The notes under the pieces: generated by a model
What the model was told of the DNA's origin: nothing
Databases searched by the model: none
Seen by the model: only the letters and a program-made list of their open reading frames with translations
Shown here: one piece after another, positions 1-11,162 of the stretch
Layout of the letters: each line of letters begins with the position of its first letter
How positions within the stretch are numbered: position 1 is the first letter of the stretch
Position numbers and translations under genes: made by a program
Assembly: GCF_901000735.1 (NCBI RefSeq)
Contig: NC_081548.1
Location: forward strand, 1,054,001 to 1,118,000
Source of the DNA: Corylus avellana
Lineage: Eukaryota > Streptophyta > Magnoliopsida > Fagales > Betulaceae
DNA: 64,000 nucleotides
Reading direction: 5' to 3'

Positions 1-500
1 AAACTCATAGCTAGCTCATAAAAAATAAGAAGCTGAAGTTGCCATGTCACAAAAAAGAGGTGTTTAACACAACACCCATGACTTATCCCAACGGAAGAAG
101 CTTCATCTCCTTCTTTCAAGTTTGAAGTAAGATCCTTTTATCATGCACTATCCCTTCATGTTGGCTCCCTATTTTATTGGAAGAGTATTTGGTGAGGTAA
201 AGTTCCTTTGAGAGTGGCATTCTTTGTTTGGACATCGGCTTTAGGAAGGATCTTAACTTTGAATAATTTGAGGAAGAGGAGCTTTATAGTGGTAGACTGG
301 TATTGTATGTGCAAGAGGAGTAGAAAGTCCATAGATCATCTTCTTCTTTCTTGTGAGGTGGCAAGAGAATTATGGGTTTCAATGTTTTGTCTTTTTGGTG
401 TAGAGTGAGTTATGCCTAGGAAGATAATAGAGTAACTGGCTAACTGGAGAGGTTAGGTGGGAAGGCGTAACATTTTAGAAGCTCAGAGGATGACTCCCCG
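1..500 (+). mobile_element. L1-like LINE fragment with zinc-knuckle (zf-RVT) region, third copy of an MLH1-intron repeat
   Basis: This stretch is close to the reverse complement of 39686-40184, and of the matching part of the first MLH1 block near 22830-23330. The frame at 208-408 reads a reverse-transcriptase zinc-binding region (zf-RVT), as found after the RT domain of plant L1-like LINEs: a WTSALGRILTLNNL core, then a CMCKRS and HLLLSCEVA pattern. The reading is broken upstream by a stop (W then stop near 190), so it is a dead fragment. A 3-base difference (ctccttctttc) is shared with the copy at 40070 and not with the copy near 23215. The contig ends at 500. It could be a dispersed LINE copy or part of a third duplicate of the MLH1 intron. 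Confidence 0.75.
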
Positions 501-600
501 NNNNNNNNNNNNNNNNNNNNNNNNNNNNNNNNNNNNNNNNNNNNNNNNNNNNNNNNNNNNNNNNNNNNNNNNNNNNNNNNNNNNNNNNNNNNNNNNNNNN
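501..600. other. Assembly gap, 100 N
   Basis: Exactly 100 N, the size usually used for a gap of unknown length. The sequence on the two sides is unrelated. Confidence 0.99.
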
Positions 601-1074
601 TTTTCCTGAATTGGATTGATATCTACTAACCAATCCTACAGCATGACAAACGTCTAGTCCTGTGCTTGTCATAATAATTCCTTGTATCTTTAAAATTGAA
701 TGTTCATAGTCGATAAATGGAACTAAAGCAATTCCATTTTGAGTAAGACTGTTATATATTGAATCTTGCTAATCTACCTTGATCAAGCGGAGCGGCGTCT
801 ACGGGATTGACGTGTTAGGTGCTGAGTGATGAGCCAATAGAACAAGGGTTAGCTCTGCAACTGGTCCACAAGCAAGGTAAGTAGGTCCATTACCAGCCGG
901 CTCCAAACCGAAAAGATCTAACGGGGCGGGAATCGAAGTGGGGGACCTCTCTACAGCCTGTGTCTATCTCCTATCAAGTATGCTCACTAGATATAGACTA
1001 CGTACAGGGTAGTACTCTTAGAAAGATAGAATATCACCACGTGAACATAACATTAAGTTACAATAAATTGAGGT
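601..1074. other. Unassigned stretch
   Basis: On the minus strand a frame is open from about 765 down to the gap at 601 (roughly 55 codons, containing MTSTGLDVCHAVGLVSRYQ). I do not recognise this protein. The rest, up to 1074, is of more even base composition than its surroundings and might derive from an organelle genome, but I cannot name a source gene. Confidence 0.3.
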
Positions 1075-1385
1075 GAGGGTGGCTTAGGGTTGGTCTGGTG
1101 GTGGCCGAACCACCCTCATGGCCTTTGGGGGTGGTTCGGCCACCCTCAAATACGAAAAGGGGGTGCGTGAAACCACCCCGTACGCTCGGCCACCCCTAAA
1201 CCAACCACAAGGGCATGTCGAAATTACCCCTATGGGCAAAAGAGGGTGGTAGAACCACTCCCAAGGTTTTTGGGGGTGGCTTCGGCCACCCCTTTTTGGT
1301 ATATAGGAGTGGCCGAACCATGTCCAAGGCCTTTGAGGGTGGTTCGGCCACCGCCAGATAGGCCCTGGTGGTGGCTAATGTGAAT
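1075..1385. repeat. GC-rich palindromic repeat block (GGTGGTTCGGCCACC type)
   Basis: Many near-copies of a short palindrome lie here (ggtggccgaaccaccc, ggtggttcggccaccc), facing both ways, so the block can fold into many hairpins. Related GC-rich modules sit inside the MULE-like elements at 6815-6880 and 42690-42990, which suggests this block is the inside of another such element. No coding frame was found. Confidence 0.6.
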
Positions 1386-2747
1386 GCGAGTGTTAAAATA
1401 TTAATTAAATAATTAAATTAATAGATCTTATTAATTTAAACTTTTAAAATAAGTAATAAGTTAAATTTAATCATCGGGATGATTAACCATTTGCATACAT
1501 GACTTATAAATTTGCCCCGAATTACAAGAAGTTCAGTTGAGAACTTTTAACACATACCGCTAATTATGGTTGGCTATTACATATTTATATTGTAAAATGT
1601 TAATTACCAGTGAAATTGGTTAGCACTAGAAGGTCTGATGGTCTAGTTTAAGCTCCCCACCATTCTGGATGAAATTCAACACTTTTTACCCCCTGCACTA
1701 ATTGGCTTATTGGGATAGTCTAATATGCTGTGCTTCATTGTGCATGTATTCTTCTGTTGTTGTCTTTCTCTAACATTCCATGTAACATGGACTGAACAGT
1801 TATTCCTTTGTTTGGTAATATACTATTGTGAGAATGAATTAATTGTAAAAAAACTTGCCACAAAGCCCAGCCCTCTCGACACCCATGGCCAAAGAAAATT
1901 GCAACCCGTCTTCCTCAAGCGAGAGATTGTCTTCCCAACCAAATATCTCTCTCCATCTCTTCTATTGATACTGCAAGTCTATCTTTCATCTCTCACCCCA
2001 TCTCTCTATTTCTTTTAAGTCTAATACATTCCAAAAGGAATATTAAGTACTGAAAGTCGTTTAGAAAACTATATAGTGTGTCTGCAAAGAAATATAATTC
2101 GATGAAATCAAACTTAGGCAACTGCATCTATGATCTACCTTCGGGTCCTCTTGATCGACTTCTAGGACCGGCTTCTCTATACTGTGTTGATTAAAGATGG
2201 CATCCTTGCCGACCTAGATTTTTCTAATTTTGAGACTTGTGTTAGAAGGAAACTTCCTACTAAAACTAGAAAACAAAAGGTTGGCAAGTGAGGATGTTAT
2301 GCAGCTAATACATACCGGCATATGTGGTCCCATTACTCTTGTTGCCTTGCAAAATTATGAGTACTTCATCACCTTTTATTGATGATTATTTTTGTTATGG
2401 TCACATTAAACTCATTCATGAAAAGTCAGACTTATTGGAAGCAATTAGAAATTTTCACCGGCCCAATCTTGCGAGTAGCTAGCTTGTTATCCCAAATTTC
2501 TATTTTGAATAAAATACTTATTTAAGTCTTGTAAACGTGAAAGGAAAGTAATTTCCTTGTCACATAACGAATTAGGTCTTTTTTGGTATTTCTAACGGCT
2601 AAATTTGATGTAGAGGTTCAAATTAAGAGCAATTGAAAATTCATGATACTAAATTGAAAGATTTTTGAAGTTTGGGGGAGGGGGAGGGGGATTTGTCAAG
2701 CGAGTGGAAGTTTAGGGGTCTTCAGTAAAGCTACCCATTTTTTTATC

Positions 2748-2781
<34 letters not shown>

Positions 2782-3025
2782 AAAGAAAAGGAGAAAGGGC
2801 TTTAAAATAAAAAAAGTTTGTGTCGATTAAGACCTTGTGTGTCAATTATAGGTTCTGTAGTACTGCGCGTTAACGATAAGCTATGTTTCGTTATAACAGA
2901 GATTTGAAATGTTCGAGGGCTCGAGCAAGCATACGAGATAAGTAAATATTTACGATTGCTTTCCATAAAAACGTGCGATATGTCATCTAATTGAGCACAC
3001 GTATGTTATTAGCATCACTGAGGCT
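1386..3025. other. No gene seen
   Basis: AT-rich sequence without a frame I can assign. It holds a long A tract at about 2751-2779 and a G-rich run near 2677-2692. The short open frame at 1725-2018 has no recognisable motif. Confidence 0.5.
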
Positions 3026-3328
3026 ATGAGGAGACCCGTCGCTACGCACAGTCCTCGGAGGAAGAAGAGGGATAAGGGCAAGTGCCCGACAGATGAGCCC
3101 TTAAAAATTCCATCCTTGAGGCTCACTGACGAGCCTGTGAAACCTGAGCAGCCCCCACTCAAGAGAACCAAGGTGGCAAAACCAACAGGATCTCAAGATC
3201 CTGTTGAAGCGGGCAAACTAAAGCTTGCTCAACTTCTTACTACTCAAAGGAATGGAAACCCTATGATAATGCTTAAAGGGGCGATTCCTCATTTAGCCAC
3301 AAGTAGGTTTAACTTGGATAATTGCTAG
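3026..3328 (+). pseudogene. Fragment related to the antisense extra ORF of Tat gypsy elements
   Basis: The 100-codon frame is lysine- and proline-rich (RRKKRDKGK, then PPLKRTKVAKP) and ends with a segment like KLAQLLTTQR. Order and composition resemble the middle of the retrotransposon ORF at 34106-34571, where a DEPVESDKPEAPQPKKRKL segment is followed by FASLLAARRKA. I infer a diverged remnant of that extra ORF. About 160 bases further on (3490-3505) there is a TATA-like tataaataccccc of the kind found in LTRs. The start codon is not certain and nothing indicates a working gene. The link rests on composition and motif order only. Confidence 0.4.
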
Positions 3329-4373
3329 TAACCCTGCTATGTTAGCCAAAGCTAATTTTGGGGGTGTTATACGTATGCCACTTTTGGAATACCCCTTCAA
3401 TAATACATGGACGTATGCTACAGGCTTTGGACTGATGTGTAAATAGTACCCGGACGTCCGTTACTTTTCAGAGAAGTTGGTAGCACCCTCTACTATAAAT
3501 ACCCCCCTACTTGCACACGCTCATTTATGCCCCAGGCTCCTAGAACTCCAAGAAACTGTTTGCCAACCCTAATAAAACACGATCTTGGATTTGGGTTAAT
3601 ATACTAGCTAATTTAGTATATGGATTATGAATTATCATAAGCCATATGTTAAATTGCGATTTTATCAATTGTTAAAGTGTGTTTTTAAATTGCAAACTCA
3701 AACGAACCCGAAATTGAGCATTTGACGTACAAAAAGTTGTAGTGTTTTTTTTGGTTGCAATAACCCCAACAATTTACAAAGCCCTTCGGAAAAAAAAAAA
3801 AAAAAAAATTATACATGTAATGGCCCTTCAAAAATTACCATTCAACCCCCCCCAAAAAAATTTCCCCCTAAAATTTTTACCCTTAAAAATTTATTTTTCC
3901 CTAAAATATTATCCTAAAATAATAATAAACCCTAAATATTTCCATGGGTACAAAACTCGACGATTATGGCCCAATTATGATAATTACAAACGAGAAAAGA
4001 GATCCCATACACTTAAAACTATCATGTCTTTGATTGCTTTAACTTTTCCCAGTTTGATAATGCTCTACGCACTATGCGAAGGAATATCTAATTCCTACTA
4101 ACGTCAAATCCCTCGTTCTTGGTGATCGTCCAGATTTGCATTCTTTTATTACGGAACGATTTTGGCATAGTAAGCGTCCAAATTAGAAAAATCTTATTTC
4201 ATAATAATTGTATCATTTTAAGTTAGCTTTCTAATGCCACATTTATTTAGCACCCTTTTTAAACTATTATGCAATTAGCCCTTAATGGATCCCTGAGAAG
4301 CACAAACTTCTTTCTTTTCTTTGTTACTATACCATGCTTTACTTGTTTCAAAAGCTACTTCTAAATTTTGTCT
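3329..4373. other. No gene seen
   Basis: AT-rich sequence with homopolymer runs (A tract near 3790-3808, C-rich run near 3848). The open frames are low-complexity. Confidence 0.5.
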
Positions 4374-4714
4374 NNNNNNNNNNNNNNNNNNNNNNNNNNN
4401 NNNNNNNNNNNNNNNNNNNNNNNNNNNNNNNNNNNNNNNNNNNNNNNNNNNNNNNNNNNNNNNNNNNNNNNNNNNNNNNNNNNNNNNNNNNNNNNNNNNN
4501 NNNNNNNNNNNNNNNNNNNNNNNNNNNNNNNNNNNNNNNNNNNNNNNNNNNNNNNNNNNNNNNNNNNNNNNNNNNNNNNNNNNNNNNNNNNNNNNNNNNN
4601 NNNNNNNNNNNNNNNNNNNNNNNNNNNNNNNNNNNNNNNNNNNNNNNNNNNNNNNNNNNNNNNNNNNNNNNNNNNNNNNNNNNNNNNNNNNNNNNNNNNN
4701 NNNNNNNNNNNNNN
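4374..4714. other. Assembly gap, 341 N
   Basis: Run of N with a non-round size, so it is probably an estimated gap length. Confidence 0.99.
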
Positions 4715-5561
4715 ATTAATACTGCTATCAGGTACAATTTGATGAGTTTCACAATAGAGGTTCTTATCTCAATGGTTACTTACCTATTATAGCTAAGAAA
4801 TAGAAACATCCTTTTTCTAGTGTCCGATATATATATATATTTTGAGAAGCTGTTATTTTTGAAAACTTGACTTTCATTTAAGAAAGAAAGCATCATTCTG
4901 TTGAAAAATTAGAGACTTGCTCAGAAAAAGAAACAAAAAGAAAAGTAAAATTAGAGACTTAATTGTTCATAGACTAATGCAAAACATTTGTTTACTACTA
5001 CATTGGAGAGGGTCTTAGTGCGATATGACAATACTTATTTAAAGATGGAATGTATGCATTTTGAATTTAATGGCAGAAAGCCCAACTTATAAAGTTAGGG
5101 TTTCTCGGCTGGTCAAAATTGAGCCGAATGGCCTTTAGTTCTAGGGTTTAGGTTTAGGGAGGTGAGTGAATGAGCCAGAGAGTGAGGCCTGCCTCTGGGT
5201 TGATATGCCTTTAGTTTTCTTCAAATAAGCCATTATGTTGTGTGGGATTTTGTTTTTTATTTTATTTTGTTCTCCTCGCTTCGTGTCAAGATGAATTTGT
5301 TATCTTGCCCTTCAAGTCAGGATGATTTTAGTTTTTAGTTTGTTTTTATTTCTAGATTAAATAATCTAATGCCCTAAATTCCAGATGCCAGTTAGACTGT
5401 CTTTAAATCGTGATTAGATACGGGCAATGTAGTTTCTCAAGCTCATTTTTTTACTTAATTTCAGAATCCATCATAGCTTTTGATTATAATTTTTCAGAAC
5501 TTTATGCTCTGTTGTAAGAGCTTTATACTCGTAATATTTCATCAATAGAAATTACATATTT

Positions 5562-5608
<47 letters not shown>

Positions 5609-5728
5609 AGCCTAGGTTCGAGCTCGAAGTTGAGCCCGATTCAACTCGAATAGCATTCTCAACGCGAAAGTTGGAGCTCGTCTAAGCCAATGAGTTAGTC
5701 TCTTGAACACATTTCATAGTCGGGTTAA

Positions 5729-5765
<37 letters not shown>

Positions 5766-5984
5766 TGTACTTGGCTCGAAATTGGAAATGTACCGACAAA
5801 TTTATCAAGATTCTCAACGAGCTTGAGCTCGTCCAAGCTTTCAATGAGTCAGTTTTGAACACACATTTCATAGCTTGGCTCAAATAAGTATCTTCATAAA
5901 CGAGTTAATCTTGAAATTCTAAAGTTCGACTCGGCTGGGCTCAATTATAGTTCTCGAAGGTTTTAAACTTTTGTTTTTTTTTTT
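4715..5984. repeat. Gene-free stretch with AT microsatellites and CGAGCTCG-rich repeat
   Basis: Two (AT)n tracts lie at about 5563-5605 and 5732-5760. Around and between them is sequence rich in gagctcg and cgagctt words (5610-5950). Similar words recur at 13660-13740, 31070-31260 and 55150-55400, as in small non-autonomous DNA transposons of plants. No coding frame was found. Confidence 0.45.
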
Positions 5985-7092
5985 GGGAAAAATATAAAAA
6001 AACTTCCAAAACTACCAACCGTTTCCGTTTTAGCCTCATAATATTCCAAAACTGATAAAGTAACCCAAAAAACTACCAAACAGTTGCATTTTGGCCACTC
6101 TATTAGTCATGACTGTCAAATAGGATGAAAAATTCAAAACTACGTCGTTTTGGTTAGGTTAAATTACTAAAATGCCCTTTTGTGGGAATTTTATTTTATT
6201 TTATTTATTTATTTTTTTAAAAAAAGCCCCCCAAAAATGACGTCCTTTGTTTTTTTTTTTAAAAAAAAAAACCCAAAAACTACATCCTTTTGAAAACCCA
6301 AAACAAACTTTAAAGGTTCAGTCGTATGGAACACAATTATACGAGGACATTCATTGCGCAATAACCCTATACTAGCCGTGGAATTCTATGTCCGTATGAT
6401 TCTGTGCGGGGCGGAGCCGAATTCTTATACTTTTCCGTTTGTTTTGAAGTCTTGTGCTAAAGTTGGGGCGACCCATGAAGGGAAACAGGTCCATGCACAA
6501 CTTTTGAAGCTTGGGCTTGAGTGCGATGCCTTTGTGCATACTTCGCTCGTCAACATGTATACTCAAAATGGTGAATTGGAAAATGCGCGTTTGGTGTTTG
6601 ATAAAAGTACTCTTCGAGACGCTGTGTCGTTTACAACTTTGATCACTGGTTATGCTGCAAGGGGTTTGATGGGCGATGCTCGCGGGCTTTTTGATGAAAT
6701 TCCTATGAGAGATGTGGTATCTTGGACTGCTATGATTGCGGGCTATGCTCAATGTGGCTGGTTTGAAGAGGCATTGGCGTTCTTTGAAGAGATGCAGAAA
6801 ATGAACATTCAACCACACCCACAGGTCTGGGGGTGGCTCCCCATGGCCTGTTGGGGTGGCCAGCCACCCCTAAACTATCCCCTTTTTTTTTTTTTTTTTT
6901 TTTTTCGAAATGGTATTTTGATAACTTAATATTGCCAAAACGACGTAGTTTTGAATTTTTCATCCTATTTGATGGTAAGTGGCCAAATTGCAACTGTTTA
7001 GTAGTTTGGAGGGCTACTTTATCACTTTTTGAACATTATGAAATTAAAACGAAAATGACTGATAGTTTGGGAGGCTTTTTTATATTTTTTCC
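5985..7092. mobile_element. MULE-like element with long terminal inverted repeats carrying a PPR gene fragment (Pack-MULE type)
   Basis: The left end (5985-6154) and the right end (about 6935-7092) are long inverted copies of each other, about 160-170 bp. They start ggaaaaatata/gggaaaaatata and share words such as aaacagttgca, ttggccact and the inner aattcaaaactacgtcgtt. Between them lie a T/A-rich spacer, a piece of PPR coding sequence (6303-6822) and a GC-rich ggggtggc/gccacccc module. Long inverted ends around a host exon piece are the mark of Pack-MULEs. Both flanks are T tracts, so a target-site duplication cannot be read. No transposase is present, so it is non-autonomous. Confidence 0.7.
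6303..6929 (+). pseudogene. Captured fragment of a PLS-class pentatricopeptide repeat gene
   Basis: The frame is open from about 6303 and first shows the PPR pattern VWNTIIRGHSL. It continues through EPNSYTFPFVLKSCAK, EGKQVHAQLLKLGL, AFVHTSLVNMY, DAVSFTTLITGYA, ARGLFDEIPMRDVVSWTAMI and EEALAFFEEM: about four repeats of the P, L and S types used by organelle RNA-editing factors. The wording is closest to the N-terminal part of the OTP82 group of DYW proteins, from memory of the family. After QKMNIQPH (about 6822) the homology stops and the frame runs into the GC-rich module and a poly-T. Nothing like an organelle targeting peptide or an E/DYW end is present. It is a fragment of roughly 170 residues, with no proper ATG at its start. 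Confidence 0.8.
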
Positions 7093-7304
7093 TTTTTTTT
7101 TTTCTTTTTTGTAAGTTACTTATTGTTTGTTTGAATCTCTAATGACTATTTCATTACAAAATGAAAAGTAATTACCGAAAATGAAAAAAAAAAAAATAGT
7201 TATTCTTATTGATTAGTTTAGTTGTAACACACTAACACTAAGATAGAGTCTCGAAAATGTATTTCACTATTTTATTTTATTTTTTTTGAAAATGAATTCC
7301 ATTA

Positions 7305-7736
7305 TCAGATGAAAACAAGATCTTGCTCAGCAAGAATAATATCGTTCATACATTCAGGAAAGTCACTTGACCAAATCTGAGATTCTTCATGTTGTAACCC
7401 CACCTTGGCGAGGATATGTGCAGCTCCATTACCTTCTCGACGTACATGTTGAATTTTCCATTGAATTCCGCAATTCATCAGAGACTTTGCATCATTGATG
7501 ATCTGTCCTTGTTGCCCCAGACAAACATCATCTTTTAGAAGAGCATTCACCACTTCAAGAGCATCCCCCTCCAAAATGATATTTCGCCTTCCCAGAGTCC
7601 TGCCCAACTCGACAGCTTCTCTCGCCGCCAATGCTTCCGCCATTGCTGGATCAGAGATGTGAAGACGTGATCCACGTCGCATTGCTATTACAGCTCCTCC
7701 ATAATCTCTGGCTATGATTCCCATTCCTATCTTCAC
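7305..7736 (-). pseudogene. RNase H domain remnant of an L1-like LINE
   Basis: The frame reads the RVT_3 type RNase H found at the 3' end of many plant LINEs: GMGIIARDYGGAVIA, then AEALAAREAVELG, IILEGDALEVV, and RREGNGAAHILAKVG. The segment that should carry the first catalytic aspartate (usually CDA or CDG) is missing at the N-terminal end, so the domain is incomplete. On the minus strand it is followed by an A-rich tail (7269-7290 on the plus strand is T-rich), fitting the 3' end of a retroposed LINE. An 84-bp piece of it (7452-7535) recurs at 46393-46476. It lies about 370 bp upstream of MLH1 exon 1, in the opposite direction. Confidence 0.75.
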
Positions 7737-8005
7737 TAGTTAATATGGTGTAATACATTATGTAATCAAATTTTCTAAAACGCCTATATAATTGTGAATG
7801 TATTGATTATTAAACAAATTAATAAGGTGTAATGTAACTAAATTTGACCGGAGCAAAAGTTTATATTAGTGTAAAGTTACAAGAAATACCTAAATTTTAC
7901 CCCAAAGAAGATGACATGAGGATGAAAATCAAACCCGATTTGATTGTTAACTTTTAGAATTAAAACACTAAAAAAACATATAAAATCACTCACTTGACTG
8001 AGGAA

Positions 8006-8040
8006 AGATATATATATATATTACTTGGCGCGGGTTTTCC
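8006..8040 (+). promoter_or_regulatory. Candidate MLH1 promoter: TATA-like tract and E2F-like site
   Basis: A tatatatatata run (8008-8021) is followed by cttggcgcgggtttt (8024-8038), about 70-100 bp before the ATG. The GC core differs by one base from the plant E2F consensus WTTSSCSS. DNA-repair genes are often S-phase genes, so an E2F site would make sense here, but this is inferred from the motif alone. Confidence 0.35.
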
Positions 8041-8105
8041 TTCTAAAAGAAAGGAACTCAGCAAAACTCTCCATTGTGTTTCGCTGTGTCTCTCGAGTCT
8101 GAACC

Positions 8106-10638
8106 ATGGAAACCCATTGTGGCGATTGCGACTCTGAGCCTCTCGCGATGGAAAACGAAGAAGAGCCACGGCGAAAAGAGCCTCCCAGAATCCACCGCCT
8201 GGACGAGTCAGTGGTCAACCGCATCGCGGCCGGGGAGGTGATCCAACGGCCAGTATCCGCCGTCAAGGAGCTGGTGGAGAACAGCATCGACGCCCATTCC
8301 ACCTCCATAAGCGTCGTCGTCAAGGACGGCGGCCTTAAACTCATTCAAGTCTCTGACGACGGCCACGGCATCCGAGTCAGTTCTTCACTCAGTCTTCTCA
8401 ATCTTCTTACTTCTTTTTTTTTTTTTGGTTCGTTTGTGTCTCGGGATAATGAGGGAAGAAAGCGATAAATGCTCTGTTTGGCTGCTGAGATACTGGAAGA
8501 AAAGGAAATTAAAAGAATTTCTCTTTGTTTTATATATTTAACTCAACTCGTGTTGTTAGTTTGCGGTGCTTTTAGTCGAGGCTTTCGATTTCTTTTCATC
8601 TTTAGTTCAATTTTCTCGGCAACCAAACAGAGCTTTTAGAGAAACCCCATTGTGCTTGAAATGCAGCTTTCTTTGTTCGTTTTCAAAGTTTATTTTTTTA
8701 AAAAAAATAAAAAATTGATTCCGTTTCGCCCTTAATTTCGTTTCTCGAGAACTGAACAGAAACAAAGTGACTTGTCTTTTTCTTCAATTTATTTTCATTT
8801 TCTTTCCTCGATTCTCTGCCCTTTTAAGCACTTTGCTTTTGTTTTAACTTAATTTTCTGGTGAACCAAATAGAAATGGACTGTGTCTGTGCTTCACCTAA
8901 TAATAATGTGGCCATTGTCTTTGCTGTTAACTGTGTAGTACGAGGACTTGCCAATCCTATGCGAAAGGCACACGACGTCAAAGCTGTCAACTTTTGAGGA
9001 TTTACAATCGATAAAGTCAATGGGGTTCAGAGGAGAGGCTTTGGCAAGCATGACCTACGTTGGTCATGTTACGGCCACAACCATCACCAAAGGGCAGTTA
9101 CATGGTTACAGGTGAGAATGTGTGCTACTTGTTTGATGTTAAAGGAAAAAGGAAAGGAAATAAGCGTTGTGAATCATATGTTTTATGTTAAATGAGAAAT
9201 TTGGGTGATGAGTAATGAGATAATTATGATTCAAAAATTAATCTTATCTTCTTTTCTACGATTATTAGCAACTGGATGGAGTGTGATTTATTTTTAATTT
9301 ACTTTTTTGAGTTTATTGTTCAGAGTATCTTATAGAGACGGTGTCATGGAGCATGAACCGAAAGCATGTGCTGCCGTAAAAGGAACTCAGATAATGGTAT
9401 GAAGCAGACATTTTGCTGGAGGTTGCCTTGTCCTCCTTTTTATTTTGAGTCCAAGTAATTTGAAGTTGAAAAGTTAATGTGAAAGAGAATAAAGTTAGAG
9501 AAAAAAATTTGTCATTCTATAAATTATTTGTGAAAACTTCGTCTTATACAGACTATTATTCAAGATTTTGGGTATTTACTGAACTATCATGATCATTTTA
9601 AGATGCTTATGTTATATTGACAATTATTGAATAACTTCAGATGAAATTGGACTTCATTCGCTACTAGTAAAGTCAGCACCGATTGAAATTTTCAGAATTA
9701 CTTGTAGTTTTTCCGCCGTGCTTATGCACTGAACTAGCAATTTCATTGTTTTTTTTTCCTTCCTAAAAATTTTAAATTGCTGCCTATATTATCAGGTTGA
9801 GAATCTATTCTATAACATGATTGCTCGGAGGAAGACGCTTCAAAATTCTGCTGATGATTATTCAAAGATTGTAGACTTGCTAAGCCGGTTTGCTGTTCAT
9901 CACATACATGTGGGATTCTCCTGCCGAAAGGTTGGTTGCTAGACTAATGAGGCTTGTCTTTATGTAAGGTTATTAAAATCAAGGCCGTACCTAGGATTAG
10001 AGGCCTTTGGGATTGAATCAAGGATCACCAATCTCGCAAGCTATCAAATAAGTACTAATGGTGTAGGTTTTAATAAAAAATATTTGATTTAAGCATCTTC
10101 TTTGGGCTTTTGACCCATTTATTAGCCATAAGCCCAAAGGGAAAATGTTTCCAATTTTAGTTGTTTTATGGAACATAAAATTGCAGTTTGGATTGCGATT
10201 GTGATGGATCCCTCCATCTTGGTTGGGATCCTAATGGATCTCCATTGTAAACGACTTTAAATTGTAATTAGATCATTTTGGTTTCTAAAAGTCAAAGAAT
10301 TGTCAGATCTTAAAATCTGAATCGAGATTTTATTACCATGTATGTATCAATCTTTTAAGCTCTATTATTGCATGATAGGAAAATTTCTTTACAGCATACT
10401 AAAGCTTTTCAACCTTTATTTAATCAGCATGGAGCTTCCAGAGCAGATGTCCACACAGTTGCTACATCATCAAGGCTTGATGCTATTCGATCAGTTTATG
10501 GGGTGTCAGTTGCTCGATCTCTTATAAAAATAGAAAATTCCGACAATAATCCATCTAGTTCAGTTTTCAAGATGGATGGTTTCATCTCAGATTCAAATTA
10601 TGTTGCAAAGAAGATAACAATGGTACTTTTTATCAATG
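8106..10638 (+). CDS. MLH1: DNA mismatch repair protein MLH1, 5' half (exons 1-5)
   Basis: MLH1 is a MutL-type ATPase that pairs with PMS1 or MLH3 in nuclear mismatch repair and meiotic crossing over. Five exons join in frame: 8106-8375, 8939-9111, 9324-9396, 9796-9930 and 10428-10638 (862 nt, 287 codons), each with GT/AG borders. The GHL ATPase motifs are all visible: [14 protein letters not shown] with ELVENSIDA (motif I), DDGHGI (II), [11 protein letters not shown] (III) and KGTQI (IV). They are followed by MLH1-specific [16 protein letters not shown] and the transducer start [12 protein letters not shown]. The start ATG precedes a short acidic leader typical of plant MLH1. No stop or frameshift was seen. 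The frame ends in phase 1 at a good donor, and intron 5 runs into the gap at 10867. The next exons do not follow on this strand; they are found reversed further on. Confidence 0.95.
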
Positions 10639-10866
10639 GTATGTATTATAATGTCATACTAATAATTGTAATGTACTTCTATGCTCCATTAGAATTTGCA
10701 TTACAACTCTCTCAGCTATGCTTTAGTTCTCTAGCATTTGAAAGCAGTGTTTTAGAACAAACTCTTGTTTCTTTGCCTTTGATGGAGCCTCTGTTAACTA
10801 TCAATATTGGTATGTGAGTCGCATTTAAATATAATATTGAGTGGGATTTATTATGATTTTATAGTT

Positions 10867-10966
10867 NNNNNNNNNNNNNNNNNNNNNNNNNNNNNNNNNN
10901 NNNNNNNNNNNNNNNNNNNNNNNNNNNNNNNNNNNNNNNNNNNNNNNNNNNNNNNNNNNNNNNNNN
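10867..10966. other. Assembly gap, 100 N, inside MLH1 intron 5
   Basis: 100 N, so the true length is unknown. The left side is MLH1 intron 5. The right side is transposon sequence unrelated to the gene. Confidence 0.99.
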
Positions 10967-11162
10967 AAAAAAAAAACTCAATAAAAAAAGCCCAAAAAAA
11001 GCGGTTAGTAGAAAAGCGGTTAGCCGGATGCAGTTAACCGCTAATCGGGCGGTTAATCCCTATCCGGTTAGCGGAAGTGGTTAGTAAAATTTACTACCCG
11101 CCAAGGCGGTTGCGGTTAGCGGTTTTAGCCACTAACCGCTAACCGCAACTGCTATTTCAGCC
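10967..11162. repeat. MITE remnant rich in GCGGTTAGCGGTTA words
   Basis: Repeated gcggttag/ctaaccgc words face both ways and the segment ends tatttcagccctag. The reverse of this end (ctagggctgaaata) looks like the terminus of hAT-type non-autonomous elements. The other end is lost in the gap. Confidence 0.4.

Noticed and set aside
475..672. 65-residue minus-strand ORF across the first gap
   Set aside because: Half of it is N. The real part is a short open frame I cannot assign, noted only as unassigned sequence.
601..1074. Possible organelle-derived insertion
   Set aside because: Composition hinted at it, but I could not match any organelle gene, so no call was made.
1075..1385. CRISPR-like array
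   Set aside because: The repeats are palindromic, unequal and irregularly spaced in a plant nuclear sequence. They are transposon hairpin modules.
4321..4792. Several ORFs made mostly of X
   Set aside because: They exist only because the 341-N gap contains no stop codons.
6372..6993. Minus-strand ORFs opposite the PPR fragment
   Set aside because: Shadows of the PPR reading frame, with no protein motif of their own.
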